64,000 nucleotides of DNA from Paenibacillus terricola (GCF_014779765.1 NZ_JACXZA010000013.1:1-64000); one strand, 5' to 3'; shown: positions 27,405 to 40,984, counted from the stretch's first letter. Numbers and translations are program-made. Notes: generated by a model not told the origin, from the letters alone.

Positions 27405-28007
27405 ATGGCTGATCATTATTATACGAGAACGCCAGGCGTAGAGCATGATCGCAGAACGCATCAAGATGAGCTGCGCGGATATCGATTCAACTATGTGACG
27501 GATGCTGGTGTATTCTCCAAGACGGGAATTGATTATGGCAGCCGTGTATTGATCGATGCGCTTGAGCTTAATAAGCAGGATCAGGTTCTGGATGTTGGCT
27601 GTGGTTACGGTCCAATCGGAATAACAGCAGCTCGGCTGGTTGATCAGGGTCATGTAACGATGATAGATATCAATGAGCGTGCAGTTGAACTTGCGAGAGA
27701 GAATGCTAAGCTCAATGGTATTCATAATGTAACGATATTGCAGAGCGACATCTATGAAGCGGTACGAGACAAGCGTTTCAACGCGATAGTGACCAACCCG
27801 CCTATTCGTGCAGGTAAAGCTGTCGTTCATCGTATTTTCGAAGAAGGTTACCATTTGCTACAACCTGGCGGCTCGATGTGGGTCGTCATTCAGAAGAAGC
27901 AAGGGGCTCCTTCAGCTGAAGCGAAGTTGGAAGAGTTGTTTGGTAACGTAGAAGAAGTGACGAAAGACAAGGGTTACCGTATTTTCAGAGCTGTGCGTGA
28001 AAGTTAG
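27405..28007 (+). CDS. RsmC-like class I SAM methyltransferase (YbxB)
   Basis: 200 residues, homologous to Bacillus YbxB and the C-terminal half of RsmC. SAM-binding motif I is VLDVGCGYGPIG (about 59-70) and the catalytic NPPI motif is in IVTNPPIRAGK. RsmC methylates G1207 of 16S rRNA; the equivalent activity for this short form is inferred. ATG 27405 follows AGGGAGGA. It lies between rplL and rpoB as in Bacillus. Confidence 0.9.
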   Translation: MADHYYTRTPGVEHDRRTHQDELRGYRFNYVTDAGVFSKTGIDYGSRVLIDALELNKQDQVLDVGCGYGPIGITAARLVDQGHVTMIDINERAVELARENAKLNGIHNVTILQSDIYEAVRDKRFNAIVTNPPIRAGKAVVHRIFEEGYHLLQPGGSMWVVIQKKQGAPSAEAKLEELFGNVEEVTKDKGYRIFRAVRES

Positions 28008-28032
28008 GTAAATGCGTAACTATTTGTTGACT

Positions 28033-28061
28033 TGACTTCTCGAATGTGATAGTATTATAAA
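28033..28061 (+). promoter_or_regulatory. Promoter upstream of rpoB
   Basis: TTGACT, a 17-nt spacer and TATAAA. An overlapping TTGACT lies 6 nt upstream. The resulting 5' leader would be nearly 490 nt. Confidence 0.7.
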
Positions 28062-28266
28062 ATGTCAGTATTAGACTGGGCTAATTCTCTTTAGTTAGCT
28101 AAAATGTCAAGAACAAAATTCGAGGCGTTTCATGCATAGAAAATCAGTGAATGACGTATAATGTTTACGTTTTGGGCAAAATTACATTGTATGAGCCACT
28201 ATGCGCGCTTTGATTCATCATGCTCCGGTTGGTTGCTCGTTCTTCGAATGAATTTCGAGATCGGCC

Positions 28267-28442
28267 TTTTCTTTACGAGATAAGGAAGCGATCGAGCTGA
28301 GATGACCGCATTCTTATCTCGCAAGGAAAAGCACCGCCTGAACCTGAACCAAGGTTCATTTAGGAGTTGTTTTTCACAAAGATTCAATTCCATCAGGCGA
28401 AGCTGCGTTTGCATTGGACGTAAACACGGCTTCGCTTGATGG
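28267..28442 (+). promoter_or_regulatory. Structured rpoB leader with two long hairpins
   Basis: TTTTCTTTACGAGATAAG (28267-28284) pairs with CTTATCTCGCAAGGAAAA (28313-28330), 16 of 18 matches. CCATCAGGCGAAGC (28390-28403) pairs with GCTTCGCTTGATGG (28429-28442), with a single G-U. Neither is followed by a T run, so they are not ordinary terminators. Possible roles are RNA processing or regulation of rpoB translation. I do not recognise a known leader family. Confidence 0.5.
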
Positions 28443-28557
28443 GCTGAAAACTTCCATTGTTGGACAGAGATCAAGCGTAAAATTACGATCTGTCTTGGAA
28501 GTTTTTGTTGTTTTTCGATACGTAAGCTGTGAAGCAGACATGAGGGGTGAGGTTAAG

Positions 28558-31500
28558 TTGGCAGGACAACTTGTTCAGTTGGGTCGACGCACGCGGAGGA
28601 GTTACGCGCGCATTAACGAAGTGCTCGAAGTCCCGAACCTGATTGAAATCCAACAAAAGTCGTACGAGAAGTTTCTGGATGCTGATTTACTCGAGTTGTT
28701 CCAGGACATTTCGCCGATTCAGGACTTTACGGGCAATCTGTCACTCGAATTTATCGACTATAGTCTTGGCGAGCCGAAGTACTCGGTCGATGAGTCTAAA
28801 GAGCGCGACGTTACGTATGCAGCTCCGCTTCGTGTGAAAGTGCGTCTCCTTAATAAGGAAACGGGCGAAGTAAAAGAACAAGAAGTTTTCATGGGCGATT
28901 TTCCGCTTATGACGGAGACAGGCACATTTATTATTAACGGTGCTGAACGCGTCATCGTCAGCCAGTTGGTCCGCTCCCCAAGCGTTTACTTCAGTACGAA
29001 GGTCGATAAGAATGGCAAACGTACCTACACGGCGACAGTAATTCCGAACCGTGGCGCATGGCTGGAACTTGAGACAGACGCGAAAGATATTATCTATGTT
29101 CGGATCGACCGGACTCGTAAGATTCCGGTAACGGTTCTGCTTCGTGCGCTCGGCTTCGGTACGGATGCAGAGATCTTGGACCTGCTCGGACAAGATGAAT
29201 ATATTCGTAATACGCTGGATAAAGACAACACGGACTCTACTGAGAAAGCGCTCATCGAGATTTACGAGCGTCTCCGTCCGGGCGAACCGCCAACGCTTGA
29301 CAATGCGAAGAGCTTGCTAGTAGCTCGTTTCTTTGATCCAAAGCGTTACGATCTGGCTAATGTAGGTCGTTACAAAATAAATAAAAAGCTGCACATCAAG
29401 AACCGTCTGTTCAATCAACGTCTTGCTGAAACGCTTGTTGACCCTGCTACAGGGGAAATTATCGCAGAGGCTGGCCAGTTGATCGATCGTCGACTGTTGG
29501 ATGAGATTTTGCCGCGGCTGGAGAGCAATGTCGGCTTCAAAACTTACCACGTTGCGAACGGTGTACTGAATGCAGATGATATTCCGCTGCAAACGATCAA
29601 CGTATTCTCGCCAGTTGAAGATGGCAAGGTCGTGAAGGTTGTTTCCAACGGCATTATCGACAAAGCGGTGAAGCATATTACGCCGGCGGATATTATTTCG
29701 TCGATTAACTACTTCATCAACCTGCTGCATGGCATCGGCAGCACGGACGACATCGACCACCTTGGTAACCGTCGTCTCCGTTCTGTAGGTGAATTGCTGC
29801 AGAATCAATTCCGTATCGGTCTGTCCCGTATGGAGCGCGTCGTTCGCGAGCGTATGTCCATTCAGGATGCAAACGCGATTACGCCACAGGCGCTGATTAA
29901 CATCCGCCCTGTAATCGCATCGATTAAGGAATTTTTTGGTTCCTCCCAGCTCTCGCAGTTTATGGATCAGACGAACCCGTTGGCAGAACTCACGCACAAA
30001 CGCCGTTTGTCCGCTCTCGGACCTGGCGGTCTGACGCGTGAACGCGCCGGCTTCGAAGTGCGTGACGTTCATCCGTCCCACTACGGTCGTATGTGTCCAA
30101 TCGAGACGCCAGAGGGTCCGAATATCGGTCTGATCAACTCGTTATCGACATTTGCCCGCATCAACGAATATGGCTTCATTGAAGCACCTTATCGTTGGGT
30201 AGATCCGAAGACGGGGATCGTTTCTGAACAGATCGATTACATGACAGCCGATGAAGAAGATAACTACGTCATTGCTCAGGCGAATGCTAAGCTGACCGAT
30301 GAAGGTAAATTCGCGGATGATACTGTGCTCGTTCGTTACAACAAACAGCGCAATGACAACATCCTGACGATGCCTAGCGAACGCGTTGACTACATGGACG
30401 TTTCGCCTAAACAGGTAGTATCGGTCGCTACAGCGCTCATTCCGTTCCTCGAGAACGATGACTCCAACCGTGCGCTCATGGGTTCTAACATGCAGCGTCA
30501 GGCGGTACCGCTTCTGATCCCGAAAGCACCGTTCGTCGGTACGGGTATGGAGCATAAGTCGGCGAAGGACTCGGGCGTATGTATCGTTTCCAAGTTCGAC
30601 GGTGTAATCGAACGTGTATCTGCGAATGAGATCTGGCTCCGCCGCATCGAGACTCTCGATGGCAAACAAATAACGGGCGATCTCGTTAAACATAAGCTTC
30701 ACAAGTTTATGCGTTCTAACCAAGGTACGTGCATTAACCAACGTCCAATCGTTAACAAAGGCGATGTGATCCGCAAAGGCGATATTCTCGCAGACGGTCC
30801 ATCGACTGAGCAAGGCGAATTGGCGCTTGGCCGCAACGTAGTCGTTGCCTTCATGACATGGGAAGGTTACAACTACGAGGATGCTATTCTTCTAAGCGAG
30901 AAGCTAGTGAAAGAAGACGTTTATACGTCGATTCACATCGAAGAATACGAATCCGAAGCGCGTGACACGAAGCTTGGCCCTGAAGAAATTACGCGCGATA
31001 TTCCGAATGTCGGCGAAGAAGCTCTGAAGAACCTCGATGAGCGCGGCATTATTCGTGTCGGTGCTGAGATCAGCGCTGGAGATATCCTTGTTGGTAAAGT
31101 AACGCCTAAAGGCGTAACGGAACTGACGGCGGAAGAACGTCTCCTGCATGCAATCTTCGGCGAGAAAGCTCGCGAAGTTCGCGATACGAGCCTTCGTGTA
31201 CCGCATGGTACAGACGGTATCGTCGTAGACGTTAAAGTATTTACGCGTGAGAATGGCGATGAACTGCCTCCTGGCGTTAATCAGCTCGTTCGTGCGTACA
31301 TCGCTCAGAAACGTAAAATTTCCGAGGGTGACAAAATGGCAGGACGCCACGGTAACAAAGGTGTTATCGCGCGCATCATGCCGGAAGAAGACATGCCATT
31401 CTTGCCAGACGGTACGCCTGTTGAAGTCGTACTGAACCCGCTGGGCGTACCATCGCGGATGAACATCGGTCAGGTACTCGAGGTTCACCTTGGTATGGCG

Positions 31501-32106
31501 TGCAAACGACTTGGTATTCACGCAGCAACGCCGGTATTCGACGGTGCTCGTGAGAATGACGTATTTAATGCTATGGAAGAAGCTGGCATGCAGCGCAATG
31601 GTAAGACGGTACTGTACGATGGCCGCACGGGCGAAGAATTCGAACGTGAAGTAACGGTCGGCGTCATGTACATGATCAAACTGGCGCACATGGTTGACGA
31701 TAAAATCCATGCTCGTTCGACGGGTCCTTACTCGCTCGTTACGCAGCAGCCGCTCGGTGGTAAAGCGCAGTTCGGCGGACAGCGCTTCGGCGAGATGGAA
31801 GTATGGGCGCTCGAAGCCTATGGCGCAGCATATACGCTGCAAGAGATCCTGACGGTCAAGTCCGATGACGTCGTAGGTCGCGTGAAGACGTACGAATCGA
31901 TCGTGAAGGGCGAGAATGTGCCTGAGCCAGGCGTTCCTGAGTCGTTCAAAGTATTGATTAAGGAACTTCAAAGCTTAGGTATGGACGTTAAGATTTTGTC
32001 TGAGGACGAGCAAGAAATCGAAATGCTGGAAATCGACGACGAAGACGACGCTCAGAGCGACAAGCTCAGTTTGAACTTGGAAGGCTCGGAAGCAGGAGTC
32101 GAATAA
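28558..32106 (+). CDS. rpoB: RpoB, RNA polymerase beta subunit
   Basis: 1182 residues. It forms one pincer of RNA polymerase and part of the active site. The start is TTG 28558 (reads [19 protein letters not shown], matching Bacillus), with GGTGAGG 5 nt upstream; the frame is open further 5' but only through leader sequence. The rifampicin region [20 protein letters not shown] with [11 protein letters not shown] has wild-type, drug-sensitive residues. Other conserved blocks are [13 protein letters not shown] and the C-terminal [18 protein letters not shown]. It is followed by rpoC after 28 nt. Confidence 0.98.
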   Translation: MAGQLVQLGRRTRRSYARINEVLEVPNLIEIQQKSYEKFLDADLLELFQDISPIQDFTGNLSLEFIDYSLGEPKYSVDESKERDVTYAAPLRVKVRLLNKETGEVKEQEVFMGDFPLMTETGTFIINGAERVIVSQLVRSPSVYFSTKVDKNGKRTYTATVIPNRGAWLELETDAKDIIYVRIDRTRKIPVTVLLRALGFGTDAEILDLLGQDEYIRNTLDKDNTDSTEKALIEIYERLRPGEPPTLDNAKSLLVARFFDPKRYDLANVGRYKINKKLHIKNRLFNQRLAETLVDPATGEIIAEAGQLIDRRLLDEILPRLESNVGFKTYHVANGVLNADDIPLQTINVFSPVEDGKVVKVVSNGIIDKAVKHITPADIISSINYFINLLHGIGSTDDIDHLGNRRLRSVGELLQNQFRIGLSRMERVVRERMSIQDANAITPQALINIRPVIASIKEFFGSSQLSQFMDQTNPLAELTHKRRLSALGPGGLTRERAGFEVRDVHPSHYGRMCPIETPEGPNIGLINSLSTFARINEYGFIEAPYRWVDPKTGIVSEQIDYMTADEEDNYVIAQANAKLTDEGKFADDTVLVRYNKQRNDNILTMPSERVDYMDVSPKQVVSVATALIPFLENDDSNRALMGSNMQRQAVPLLIPKAPFVGTGMEHKSAKDSGVCIVSKFDGVIERVSANEIWLRRIETLDGKQITGDLVKHKLHKFMRSNQGTCINQRPIVNKGDVIRKGDILADGPSTEQGELALGRNVVVAFMTWEGYNYEDAILLSEKLVKEDVYTSIHIEEYESEARDTKLGPEEITRDIPNVGEEALKNLDERGIIRVGAEISAGDILVGKVTPKGVTELTAEERLLHAIFGEKAREVRDTSLRVPHGTDGIVVDVKVFTRENGDELPPGVNQLVRAYIAQKRKISEGDKMAGRHGNKGVIARIMPEEDMPFLPDGTPVEVVLNPLGVPSRMNIGQVLEVHLGMACKRLGIHAATPVFDGARENDVFNAMEEAGMQRNGKTVLYDGRTGEEFEREVTVGVMYMIKLAHMVDDKIHARSTGPYSLVTQQPLGGKAQFGGQRFGEMEVWALEAYGAAYTLQEILTVKSDDVVGRVKTYESIVKGENVPEPGVPESFKVLIKELQSLGMDVKILSEDEQEIEMLEIDDEDDAQSDKLSLNLEGSEAGVE

Positions 32107-32134
32107 GCGATACTTGACGAAGGAGGGTTGCTCC

Positions 32135-35100
32135 TTGTTGGACGTGAACAACTTCGAGTACATGAAGATCGGGCTGGCATCTCCCGATAAAATTCGATCG
32201 TGGTCCCGCGGAGAAGTGAAGAAGCCGGAAACTATCAACTATAGGACGTTGAAGCCGGAGAAGGAAGGTCTCTTCTGCGAGAAGATTTTCGGACCTACGA
32301 AAGACTGGGAATGTCATTGCGGTAAATATAAACGGGTACGTTATAAAGGCGTTGTCTGCGATCGCTGCGGCGTCGAAGTAACGCGTTCCAAAGTACGCCG
32401 TGAGCGGATGGGCCATATTGAGCTCGCCGCTCCGGTATCGCACATCTGGTATTTCAAAGGGATCCCTAGCCGGATGGGCTTGGCGCTCGATATGTCGCCA
32501 CGCTCTCTGGAAGAGATCATCTACTTTGCATCCTATGTCGTTACGGATCCAGGCGATACGCCTCTCGAGAAGAAGCAATTGCTCTCCGAGAAAGAATATC
32601 GCAGCTACCGTGAGAAATACGGCTATGGCTTCCAAGCTGGTATGGGCGCAGAGGCAGTTAAGAAACTGCTCCAAGACATCGATCTTGAGAAAGAACTCGA
32701 CACGCTGAAAGAAGAGCTTCGCACGGCACAAGGCCAACGCCGTAACCGCGCGATCAAGCGTCTTGAAGTGATCGAAGCTTTCAACAGCTCCGGCAACCGT
32801 CCGGACTGGATGATCCTCGACGTGCTCCCGGTTATTCCACCGGAACTGCGTCCGATGGTTCAGCTCGATGGCGGACGTTTCGCAACTTCTGACTTGAACG
32901 ATCTGTATCGTCGAGTCATTAACCGTAACAACCGTCTGAAGCGTCTGCTTGATCTGGGCGCTCCTGACATCATCGTACAGAACGAGAAACGGATGCTGCA
33001 GGAAGCAGTTGACGCGTTGATCGACAACGGTCGTCGCGGCCGTCCTGTAACAGGTCCGGGTAACCGTCCTCTGAAATCGCTCAGCCACATGCTGAAAGGT
33101 AAACAAGGACGTTTCCGTCAGAACTTGCTCGGTAAACGGGTAGACTATTCTGGTCGTTCCGTTATCGTCGTTGGTCCATACTTGAAAATGTACCAATGCG
33201 GTCTGCCGAAAGAGATGGCGCTTGAATTGTTCAAGCCGTTCGTTATGAAAGAGCTTGTGAACAAAGGCCTGGCTCACAACATTAAGAGCGCGAAGCGCAA
33301 AGTTGAACGTGTGAGCGCTGAAGTGTGGGACGTTCTTGAAGAAGTAATCAAAGAACACCCGGTTCTTCTGAACCGTGCCCCGACGCTTCACCGTCTCGGC
33401 ATTCAAGCGTTCGAACCAATTCTGGTTGAAGGACGCGCAATTCGTCTGCATCCACTCGTTTGTACGGCATACAACGCCGACTTCGACGGTGACCAGATGG
33501 CTGTTCACGTTCCGTTGTCTGCAGAAGCGCAAGCAGAAGCACGCTTGCTTATGCTCGCATCGGGCAATATCTTGAACCCGAAAGACGGTAAGCCAGTCGT
33601 TACCCCATCGCAGGATATGGTACTCGGCAGCTACTATCTGACGGTAGACAACAAAGACGCGAAGGGCAGCGGACTTGTATTCGCTTCGGTTAACGAAGCC
33701 GTATCCGCATACCAACGCGGTGCAGCAGCGCTGCACGCACGTGTATATATCCCTGCGCGTGTACTTGGCAAAACCTCGTTCACGGAGAAGCAGCATGATG
33801 CGCTTCTTGCTACGACGGTTGGTAAAATTATTTTCAACGAAATATTCCCGGATACGTTCCCGTACATCAATGAAGCTACCAAAGCGAACTTGCTGCACGG
33901 CACGCCGGAAAAATACTTCGTCTACGAGAAAGGCGCAAACCTGCGTGATATCACCGAGAATCTTGCGATTGCACCAGCAGTCGGTAAAGAGTACCTTGGT
34001 CATATTATCGCAGAGTGCTTCCGTATCTACGAGACGACAAGAACGTCGGTCATCCTTGACCAAATCAAGAAGCTTGGCTTTACGTACTCCACGCGTGCTG
34101 GTATTACCGTTGCCGTGGCAGACGTTACAGTTCCAGTTGAAAGACAGCAGATCATGCAGGAATCGGATGAGAAGGTTAAACTCGTTACGAATCAATATCG
34201 TCGAGGTCTAATCACTGACGAAGAGCGCTATGATCGTGTCATCGAGATTTGGGGTAAAGCAAAAGACCAAGTTACGGATGCTCTCATGAAATCGATGGAT
34301 CGCTTCAACTCCATCATGCTCATGGTAGACTCCAAAGCACGGGGTAACAAATCGCAGATTACGCAGCTTGGCGGTATGCGCGGTCTGATGGCAACGCCAT
34401 CCGGTCGTATCTTTGAAATCCCGATCAAATCGAACTTCCGTGATGGTCTGACTGTCCTCGAGTACTTCATCTCGACGCACGGTGCGCGTAAAGGTCTTGC
34501 CGATACGGCGCTTCGTACAGCTGACTCGGGTTACCTGACTCGTCGTCTCGTTGACGTTGCACAGGATGTTATCGTACGCGAAGATGATTGCGGAACAGAT
34601 AAAGGCTTCACAGTTAGCCAAATCCGTGATGGTAAAGAAGTTATCGAAGATCTGTACGACCGTATTGAAGGACGCTACTGCTTCGAGACCGTTCGCCATC
34701 CGGAGACGAGAGAGATCATCGCTCGCCGTAACGAGCTGATTGACTCTAACAAAGCGGAAGAGATCGTTGCTGCAGGCGTACAAAAGCTGCAGATTCGTAC
34801 GGTTCTCAGCTGCCGCGCTCGTCATGGCGTCTGCAAAATGTGCTACGGCCGCAACTTGGCGACCGGTAAATTCGTTGAGATCGGCGAAGCAGTTGGCATT
34901 ATCGCTGCTCAATCGATCGGCGAGCCAGGTACACAGCTTACAATGCGTACATTCCACACCGGCGGCGTTGCCGGCGACGATATTACGCAAGGTTTGCCGC
35001 GTATCCAAGAGCTCTTCGAGGCGCGTAATCCGAAAGGTCAAGCGACGATCAGCGAAATCGACGGTGTCGTCAAAGAGGTTCGTGACGGTAAAGACCGCCG

Positions 35101-35761
35101 TGAGATCGAAGTACAGGGTGAAGCAGAGACGAAAGTATATCTCGTACCTTACGGTTCGCGTCTCCGCGTAAGCCAAGGCGCTAAACTTGATGCCGGCGAC
35201 GAACTGACGGACGGCTCGATCGACCCTAAAGAAATGCTGCGCATCAAAGGTATCCGCGGCGTGCAGAACTACATCCTTCAGGAAGTTCAGCGCGTATACC
35301 GTAACCAAGGCGTAGAAATTAACGATAAGCACGTCGAAGTTATGATTAAGCAGATGCTTCGCAAGATCCGTATCGTTGACAACGGCGATACGCCGCTTCT
35401 GCCGGGATCGTTCGTCGACATTCATGAATACGAAGCAGCTAACCGCACCGCAATTCTGGCTGGTCTTGAGCCTGCCGTTGCTAAACCGGTCTTGCTCGGT
35501 ATTACGAAAGCGTCCCTCGAGACGGATTCGTTCTTGTCCGCAGCTTCGTTCCAAGAAACGACTCGTGTCCTGACGGATGCAGCGATCAAAGGTAAAGTCG
35601 ACCAACTGCTTGGTCTTAAAGAGAATGTCATCATTGGCAAGCTCATCCCAGCTGGTACGGGTATGACCCGTTATCGGAGCATCCGCTTCGCTGGACTGGA
35701 AGATGAAGTGCTAGAGGCTGACAATTCGGCGGATCAAGAGTCTGTTGCGATTGAATCCTAA
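32135..35761 (+). CDS. rpoC: RpoC, RNA polymerase beta' subunit
   Basis: 1208 residues. The N-terminal zinc ribbon is [20 protein letters not shown]. The catalytic NADFDGD motif at 447-453 holds the active-site magnesium with Asp449, 451 and 453. The second zinc site uses [14 protein letters not shown], and the trigger loop/bridge region includes [15 protein letters not shown]. The start is TTG 32135 ([11 protein letters not shown], as in Bacillus) with AAGGAGGG 7 nt upstream. A terminator follows. Confidence 0.98.
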   Translation: MLDVNNFEYMKIGLASPDKIRSWSRGEVKKPETINYRTLKPEKEGLFCEKIFGPTKDWECHCGKYKRVRYKGVVCDRCGVEVTRSKVRRERMGHIELAAPVSHIWYFKGIPSRMGLALDMSPRSLEEIIYFASYVVTDPGDTPLEKKQLLSEKEYRSYREKYGYGFQAGMGAEAVKKLLQDIDLEKELDTLKEELRTAQGQRRNRAIKRLEVIEAFNSSGNRPDWMILDVLPVIPPELRPMVQLDGGRFATSDLNDLYRRVINRNNRLKRLLDLGAPDIIVQNEKRMLQEAVDALIDNGRRGRPVTGPGNRPLKSLSHMLKGKQGRFRQNLLGKRVDYSGRSVIVVGPYLKMYQCGLPKEMALELFKPFVMKELVNKGLAHNIKSAKRKVERVSAEVWDVLEEVIKEHPVLLNRAPTLHRLGIQAFEPILVEGRAIRLHPLVCTAYNADFDGDQMAVHVPLSAEAQAEARLLMLASGNILNPKDGKPVVTPSQDMVLGSYYLTVDNKDAKGSGLVFASVNEAVSAYQRGAAALHARVYIPARVLGKTSFTEKQHDALLATTVGKIIFNEIFPDTFPYINEATKANLLHGTPEKYFVYEKGANLRDITENLAIAPAVGKEYLGHIIAECFRIYETTRTSVILDQIKKLGFTYSTRAGITVAVADVTVPVERQQIMQESDEKVKLVTNQYRRGLITDEERYDRVIEIWGKAKDQVTDALMKSMDRFNSIMLMVDSKARGNKSQITQLGGMRGLMATPSGRIFEIPIKSNFRDGLTVLEYFISTHGARKGLADTALRTADSGYLTRRLVDVAQDVIVREDDCGTDKGFTVSQIRDGKEVIEDLYDRIEGRYCFETVRHPETREIIARRNELIDSNKAEEIVAAGVQKLQIRTVLSCRARHGVCKMCYGRNLATGKFVEIGEAVGIIAAQSIGEPGTQLTMRTFHTGGVAGDDITQGLPRIQELFEARNPKGQATISEIDGVVKEVRDGKDRREIEVQGEAETKVYLVPYGSRLRVSQGAKLDAGDELTDGSIDPKEMLRIKGIRGVQNYILQEVQRVYRNQGVEINDKHVEVMIKQMLRKIRIVDNGDTPLLPGSFVDIHEYEAANRTAILAGLEPAVAKPVLLGITKASLETDSFLSAASFQETTRVLTDAAIKGKVDQLLGLKENVIIGKLIPAGTGMTRYRSIRFAGLEDEVLEADNSADQESVAIES

Positions 35762-35800
35762 TCGTTAACATAACGGATTGCTGAATGTAATGAAGTAATC

Positions 35801-35858
35801 GGAAGCCATTGGCGATGGTTGGAGTAACGACTTTCGCCAATGGGTTCCGTTTCTTTTG
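35801..35858 (+). terminator. Terminator of rpoBC
   Basis: GGAAGCCATTGGCGA and TCGCCAATGGGTTCC form a long stem with one mismatch and an 18-nt loop, followed by GTTTCTTTT. Confidence 0.85.
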
Positions 35859-35908
35859 AGAGGCTAAATTTTCAAAACTTTTATATCGATTTATTCACTT
35901 GATTCGCC

Positions 35909-35938
35909 TTGACATGTATAGGCGCTGGGTGCTAATAT
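35909..35938 (+). promoter_or_regulatory. Promoter of the L7Ae-like gene and the str operon
   Basis: TTGACA, an 18-nt spacer and TAATAT. Confidence 0.75.
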
Positions 35939-35995
35939 ATCGAAGTGTGCCTGTTCGTGTGATCATTATCTAGTCGAACGAAGAGTGGTGATTGC

Positions 35996-36235
35996 ATGCA
36001 GTACAAGATCGGCACGAAGCAAACGACGAAGATGGTTGAGTTACGCAAGGCTGTACTCGTCTATGTCGCGCAAGATGCAGATCCGCGGTTGACGGACCGA
36101 ATCGTTCGGTTATGCGTTGAATCGGGAATCGAAGTGCAATGGGTGAAGACGATGCGAGACCTAGGGGATACCTGCGGGATCGACGTTGGAGCTGCTATGG
36201 CTGCGGTTATTCCGGATTCTTCGGAAGACGAATAG
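35996..36235 (+). CDS. rplGB: L7Ae-family K-turn-binding protein (YbxF-like)
   Basis: 79 residues of the L7Ae/L30e/S12e family. The motif VYVAQDADPRLTDRIVRLC and the GIDVGAAMAAVI segment match Bacillus YbxF, which binds kink-turn RNAs. It is upstream of rpsL as in Bacillus. Whether it is a ribosomal component or an RNA chaperone is not settled. ATG 35996 is preceded by GAGTGGTGA. Confidence 0.9.
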   Translation: MQYKIGTKQTTKMVELRKAVLVYVAQDADPRLTDRIVRLCVESGIEVQWVKTMRDLGDTCGIDVGAAMAAVIPDSSEDE

Positions 36236-36385
36236 AGAATCGTTATTTTTGTTGGCAGTTTATTTTTGGATGAACGTGCTGACAGAAATTTTTATTTGTT
36301 TCTTTATGAATCGCCTGGATCTGTGGGCTTAACTTTTTGAGTAAGACTTGAAGCAGTGAGAATAGAGGAAGGGGGTGGCAACAAC

Positions 36386-36805
36386 ATGCCAACTATTAAC
36401 CAACTGGTCCGCAAAGGCCGTCAAGCGAAAGTAGTTAAATCGAAATCGCCGGCTCTGCAAAGAGGTTTCAACGCCCTGAAACGTGAGGCTACAAACATCA
36501 GCGCTCCTCAAAAACGCGGTGTCTGCACTCGTGTAGGTACGATGACTCCTAAAAAACCGAACTCCGCACTCCGGAAATATGCCCGTGTACGTCTGACGAA
36601 CAAAGTCGAGGTAACGGCATACATCCCAGGTATCGGTCACAACCTGCAAGAACACAGCGTTGTACTGATCCGCGGTGGTCGTGTAAAAGACCTTCCAGGT
36701 GTACGTTATCACATCGTACGTGGTGCGCTTGACACGGCTGGCGTTAACAACCGTAAACAAGCTCGTTCCAAATACGGCACGAAACGTGCGAAAGTTAAGA
36801 AATAA
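36386..36805 (+). CDS. rpsL: Ribosomal protein S12 (uS12)
   Basis: 139 residues, the decoding-site protein of 30S. The lysines in [11 protein letters not shown] and GRVKDLPG, whose changes give streptomycin resistance, are wild type. ATG 36386 follows AAGGGGGTGG. It is the first gene of rpsL-rpsG-fusA-tuf. Confidence 0.97.
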   Translation: MPTINQLVRKGRQAKVVKSKSPALQRGFNALKREATNISAPQKRGVCTRVGTMTPKKPNSALRKYARVRLTNKVEVTAYIPGIGHNLQEHSVVLIRGGRVKDLPGVRYHIVRGALDTAGVNNRKQARSKYGTKRAKVKK

Positions 36806-36810
36806 TGAAA

Positions 36811-36927
36811 AAACCTATATCGAGGTAGTTCAGCGATGAGCGACCGCGTTTAAAGGTAGGTTTTATCGCCAATAAGAATTTTAACGTTCCTTGAACACTT
36901 GGAAACTTAATAATTCTTATGCGGTCG
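36811..36927 (+). promoter_or_regulatory. Possible structured regulatory spacer between rpsL and rpsG
   Basis: Two mutually exclusive pairings are visible. AAAACCTA (36811-36818) can pair with TAGGTTTT (36857-36864). CGACCGC (36841-36847) plus ATAAGAATT (36872-36880) can pair with AATTCTTAT (36912-36920) and GCGGTCG (36921-36927). In E. coli S7 represses translation from this intergenic region; an analogous role here is inference. Confidence 0.45.
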
Positions 36928-36991
36928 TATAAGCTAACTGGCTTATTACAATGCTACAACAAGCGATTAATCAAGAAAGGGGGACATCCTC

Positions 36992-37462
36992 ATGCCACGT
37001 AAAGGTCCTGTAACTAAACGTGATGTACTGCCGGATCCGGTGTACAATAGCAAACTAGTAACTCGTCTGATCAACCGTATCATGATCGACGGTAAACGCG
37101 GTGTTGCTCAAACACTGCTGTATGATGCATTCAAGCTTATTCAAGAACGTTCCGGTAAAGATCCAATGGAAGTTTTTGAAGCAGCAATCAAGAACATCAT
37201 GCCTGTCCTTGAAGTTAAAGCTCGCCGCGTAGGCGGTTCCAACTATCAAGTGCCGATCGAAGTGAAACCGGAGCGTCGTACGTCGCTTGGTCTCCGTTGG
37301 CTCGTGAACTACTCACGTAACCGCGGTGAGAAAACGATGGTAGAACGTCTGGCTGCTGAAATTCTTGACGCATCGAACAACACGGGTGCAGCTGTTAAGA
37401 AGCGCGAAGACACGCACAAAATGGCGGAAGCGAACAAAGCGTTCGCACATTACCGCTGGTAG
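36992..37462 (+). CDS. rpsG: Ribosomal protein S7 (uS7)
   Basis: 156 residues. S7 nucleates assembly of the 30S head and touches E-site tRNA. It opens [18 protein letters not shown], and the beta-hairpin region [17 protein letters not shown] is intact. ATG 36992 follows AAAGGGGG. Confidence 0.97.
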   Translation: MPRKGPVTKRDVLPDPVYNSKLVTRLINRIMIDGKRGVAQTLLYDAFKLIQERSGKDPMEVFEAAIKNIMPVLEVKARRVGGSNYQVPIEVKPERRTSLGLRWLVNYSRNRGEKTMVERLAAEILDASNNTGAAVKKREDTHKMAEANKAFAHYRW

Positions 37463-37497
37463 GATTCACATTCGTATAATCGGAAGGAGACATAATC

Positions 37498-39576
37498 ATG
37501 GCAAGAGAGTTCTCCTTGAAAAATACGCGTAACATCGGGATTATGGCGCATATTGATGCGGGTAAAACCACCACGACTGAACGGATCCTGTTCTACACAG
37601 GCCGTACCCACAAAATCGGCGAGGTGCACGAAGGTGCAGCTACGATGGACTGGATGGAGCAAGAGCAGGAGCGCGGCATCACGATTACGTCTGCCGCTAC
37701 GACTGCTCAGTGGAATGGTCACCGCATCAATATTATCGACACCCCAGGGCACGTTGACTTCACGGTTGAAGTTGAACGTTCCCTGCGCGTATTGGACGGG
37801 GCTGTAGGTGTTTTCAGTGCAAAAGAAGGCGTTGAGCCTCAGTCCGAGACAGTATGGCGTCAAGCGGATCGCTACGGCGTTCCACGGATCGCATACGTCA
37901 ACAAAATGGATATCATCGGCGCAGACTTCTTGAATGTCGTTAAAGACATGCGCGAGCGTCTGCAAGCCAATGCTGTCGCAATCCAACTGCCAATCGGTGC
38001 TGAGAATGATTTCATCGGCATGATTGACCTGGTTGAGCGTAAAGCATATAAGTACAAAGATGACCTTGGTAAAGATCCTGAGGAAATCGAAATCCCAGCT
38101 GAGCTTGCAGACAAAGTCGAAGAGCTCCGTGCGGATCTGGTAGAGAAAGTTGCAGAACTTGATGAAGAATTGACGATGAAGTACCTCGAAGGTGAAGAAG
38201 TCACAATCGCGGAACTGAAAGCAACGCTCCGTAAGGGTGTTTGCGAAGTTAAAATCTTCCCAGTTGTATGCGGTTCTTCCTACCGTAACAAAGGCGTTCA
38301 GTTGATGCTTGACGCTGTCGTTGATTATTTGCCAGCTCCAATCGACGTTCCAGACATCAAGGGTACCCTTGAAGACGGCACGGAGACGGTTCGCAAATCT
38401 GCAGACGACCAGCCTTTCGCAGCACTGGCGTTCAAAATCATGACTGACCCGTATGTCGGTAAACTGACGTTCTTCCGCGTATACTCCGGTGTATTGAACT
38501 CCGGTTCGTACGTTGTGAATGCAACGAAAGGTAAACGTGAACGGGTTGGACGTATCCTTCAGATGCACGCTAACAGCCGTCAAGAGATCAGCGAAGTTTA
38601 CTCCGGTGACATCGCGGCTGCAGTAGGTCTGAAAGACACGACGACCGGCGACACGCTGTGTGACGAGAAAAACCCGGTAATTCTTGAGTCGATGAACTTC
38701 CCAGAGCCTGTTATCCAACTCGCGGTTGAGCCTAAGACTAAGGCTGACCAAGACAAAATGGGTATCGCGCTTCAGAAGCTCGCTGAAGAAGATCCGACTT
38801 TCCGCGCTCACACGGACGAAGAAACGGGTCAAACGATCATCGCGGGTATGGGCGAGCTTCACTTGGAGATCCTCGTAGACCGTATGCTTCGTGAATTCAA
38901 AGTCGAAACGAACGTAGGCGCACCTCAGGTAGCTTACCGTGAGACTTTCAAAACTGCAGCTAAGGTTGAAGGTAAGTTCGTTCGCCAATCCGGCGGCCGT
39001 GGCCAATTTGGTCATTGCTGGGTTGAGTTCGAACCACAAGAAGCTGGCGCAGGCTTCACGTTCGAGAATAAAGTCGTTGGCGGCTCTATTCCACGTGAAT
39101 TCATCGGACCAATCCAAGCTGGTATCGAAGAATCGATGAAGAACGGTGTCCTCGCAGGCTTCCCGCTTGTTGACATCAAAGCAACTGTTGTCGATGGTTC
39201 GTACCATGACGTTGACTCCTCGGAGATGGCGTTCAAAATTGCTGGTTCGATGGCGCTTAAAGCAGCTAAGGACAAATGTTCCCCAGTACTGCTTGAGCCA
39301 ATCATGAAAGTCGAAGTTAGCGTTCCGGAAGAATACATGGGTGACGTAATGGGTATGCTCAGCTCCCGTCGTGGCCGCATCGAAGGTTCGGATACGAAAC
39401 ACGGCTCCCTGATCGTTCGTGCGAAGGTACCTCTTTCCGAAATGTTCGGCTACTCGACGGTTCTCCGTTCGGGTACGCAAGGACGCGGTGTATTCTCGAT
39501 GGAACTTTCTCACTATGAAGAAGTTCCACGTTCGATCTCCGAAGCTATCATCGCGAAGAACAAAGGTGCTCAATAA
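37498..39576 (+). CDS. fusA: FusA, elongation factor G
   Basis: 692 residues, the translocation GTPase. G1 is AHIDAGKTT (about 17-25), G2 is [10 protein letters not shown]3 is DTPGHVDF and G4 is NKMD. Domains II to V follow, ending with the tRNA-mimicking domain IV ([20 protein letters not shown]) and domain V. ATG 37498 follows GGAAGGAG. The usual place between rpsG and tuf is kept. Confidence 0.98.
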   Translation: MAREFSLKNTRNIGIMAHIDAGKTTTTERILFYTGRTHKIGEVHEGAATMDWMEQEQERGITITSAATTAQWNGHRINIIDTPGHVDFTVEVERSLRVLDGAVGVFSAKEGVEPQSETVWRQADRYGVPRIAYVNKMDIIGADFLNVVKDMRERLQANAVAIQLPIGAENDFIGMIDLVERKAYKYKDDLGKDPEEIEIPAELADKVEELRADLVEKVAELDEELTMKYLEGEEVTIAELKATLRKGVCEVKIFPVVCGSSYRNKGVQLMLDAVVDYLPAPIDVPDIKGTLEDGTETVRKSADDQPFAALAFKIMTDPYVGKLTFFRVYSGVLNSGSYVVNATKGKRERVGRILQMHANSRQEISEVYSGDIAAAVGLKDTTTGDTLCDEKNPVILESMNFPEPVIQLAVEPKTKADQDKMGIALQKLAEEDPTFRAHTDEETGQTIIAGMGELHLEILVDRMLREFKVETNVGAPQVAYRETFKTAAKVEGKFVRQSGGRGQFGHCWVEFEPQEAGAGFTFENKVVGGSIPREFIGPIQAGIEESMKNGVLAGFPLVDIKATVVDGSYHDVDSSEMAFKIAGSMALKAAKDKCSPVLLEPIMKVEVSVPEEYMGDVMGMLSSRRGRIEGSDTKHGSLIVRAKVPLSEMFGYSTVLRSGTQGRGVFSMELSHYEEVPRSISEAIIAKNKGAQ

Positions 39577-39714
39577 TCTTTATCTTTGACGAGTAATAGC
39601 TTACTATAAGGTTTACTTGGTTATTTTGCGGCTTGCGCGACTATTCGTAAGCCGTGGATACCATCATATACAACATAAACTATAATCATTTGAATTTAAG
39701 GAGGCAGAAGTTCA

Positions 39715-40905
<1,191 letters not shown>

Positions 40906-40942
40906 TGCCATTACGGCGGTAACGTCGTATTAGCATCCAAAG

Positions 40943-40984
40943 AGCTGCCACAGGTCATTCATTTGACTTGTGGCAGCTTTTTTG
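40943..40984 (+). terminator. Terminator of the str operon
   Basis: AGCTGCCACAGGTC and GACTTGTGGCAGCT form a 14-bp stem with one mismatch, followed by TTTTTT. Confidence 0.95.

Noticed and set aside
32066-35605. Long antisense frames across rpoC (709 and 465 codons)
   Set aside because: Shadows of rpoC codon usage; no start signals and no family resemblance. The same holds for antisense frames in rpoB.
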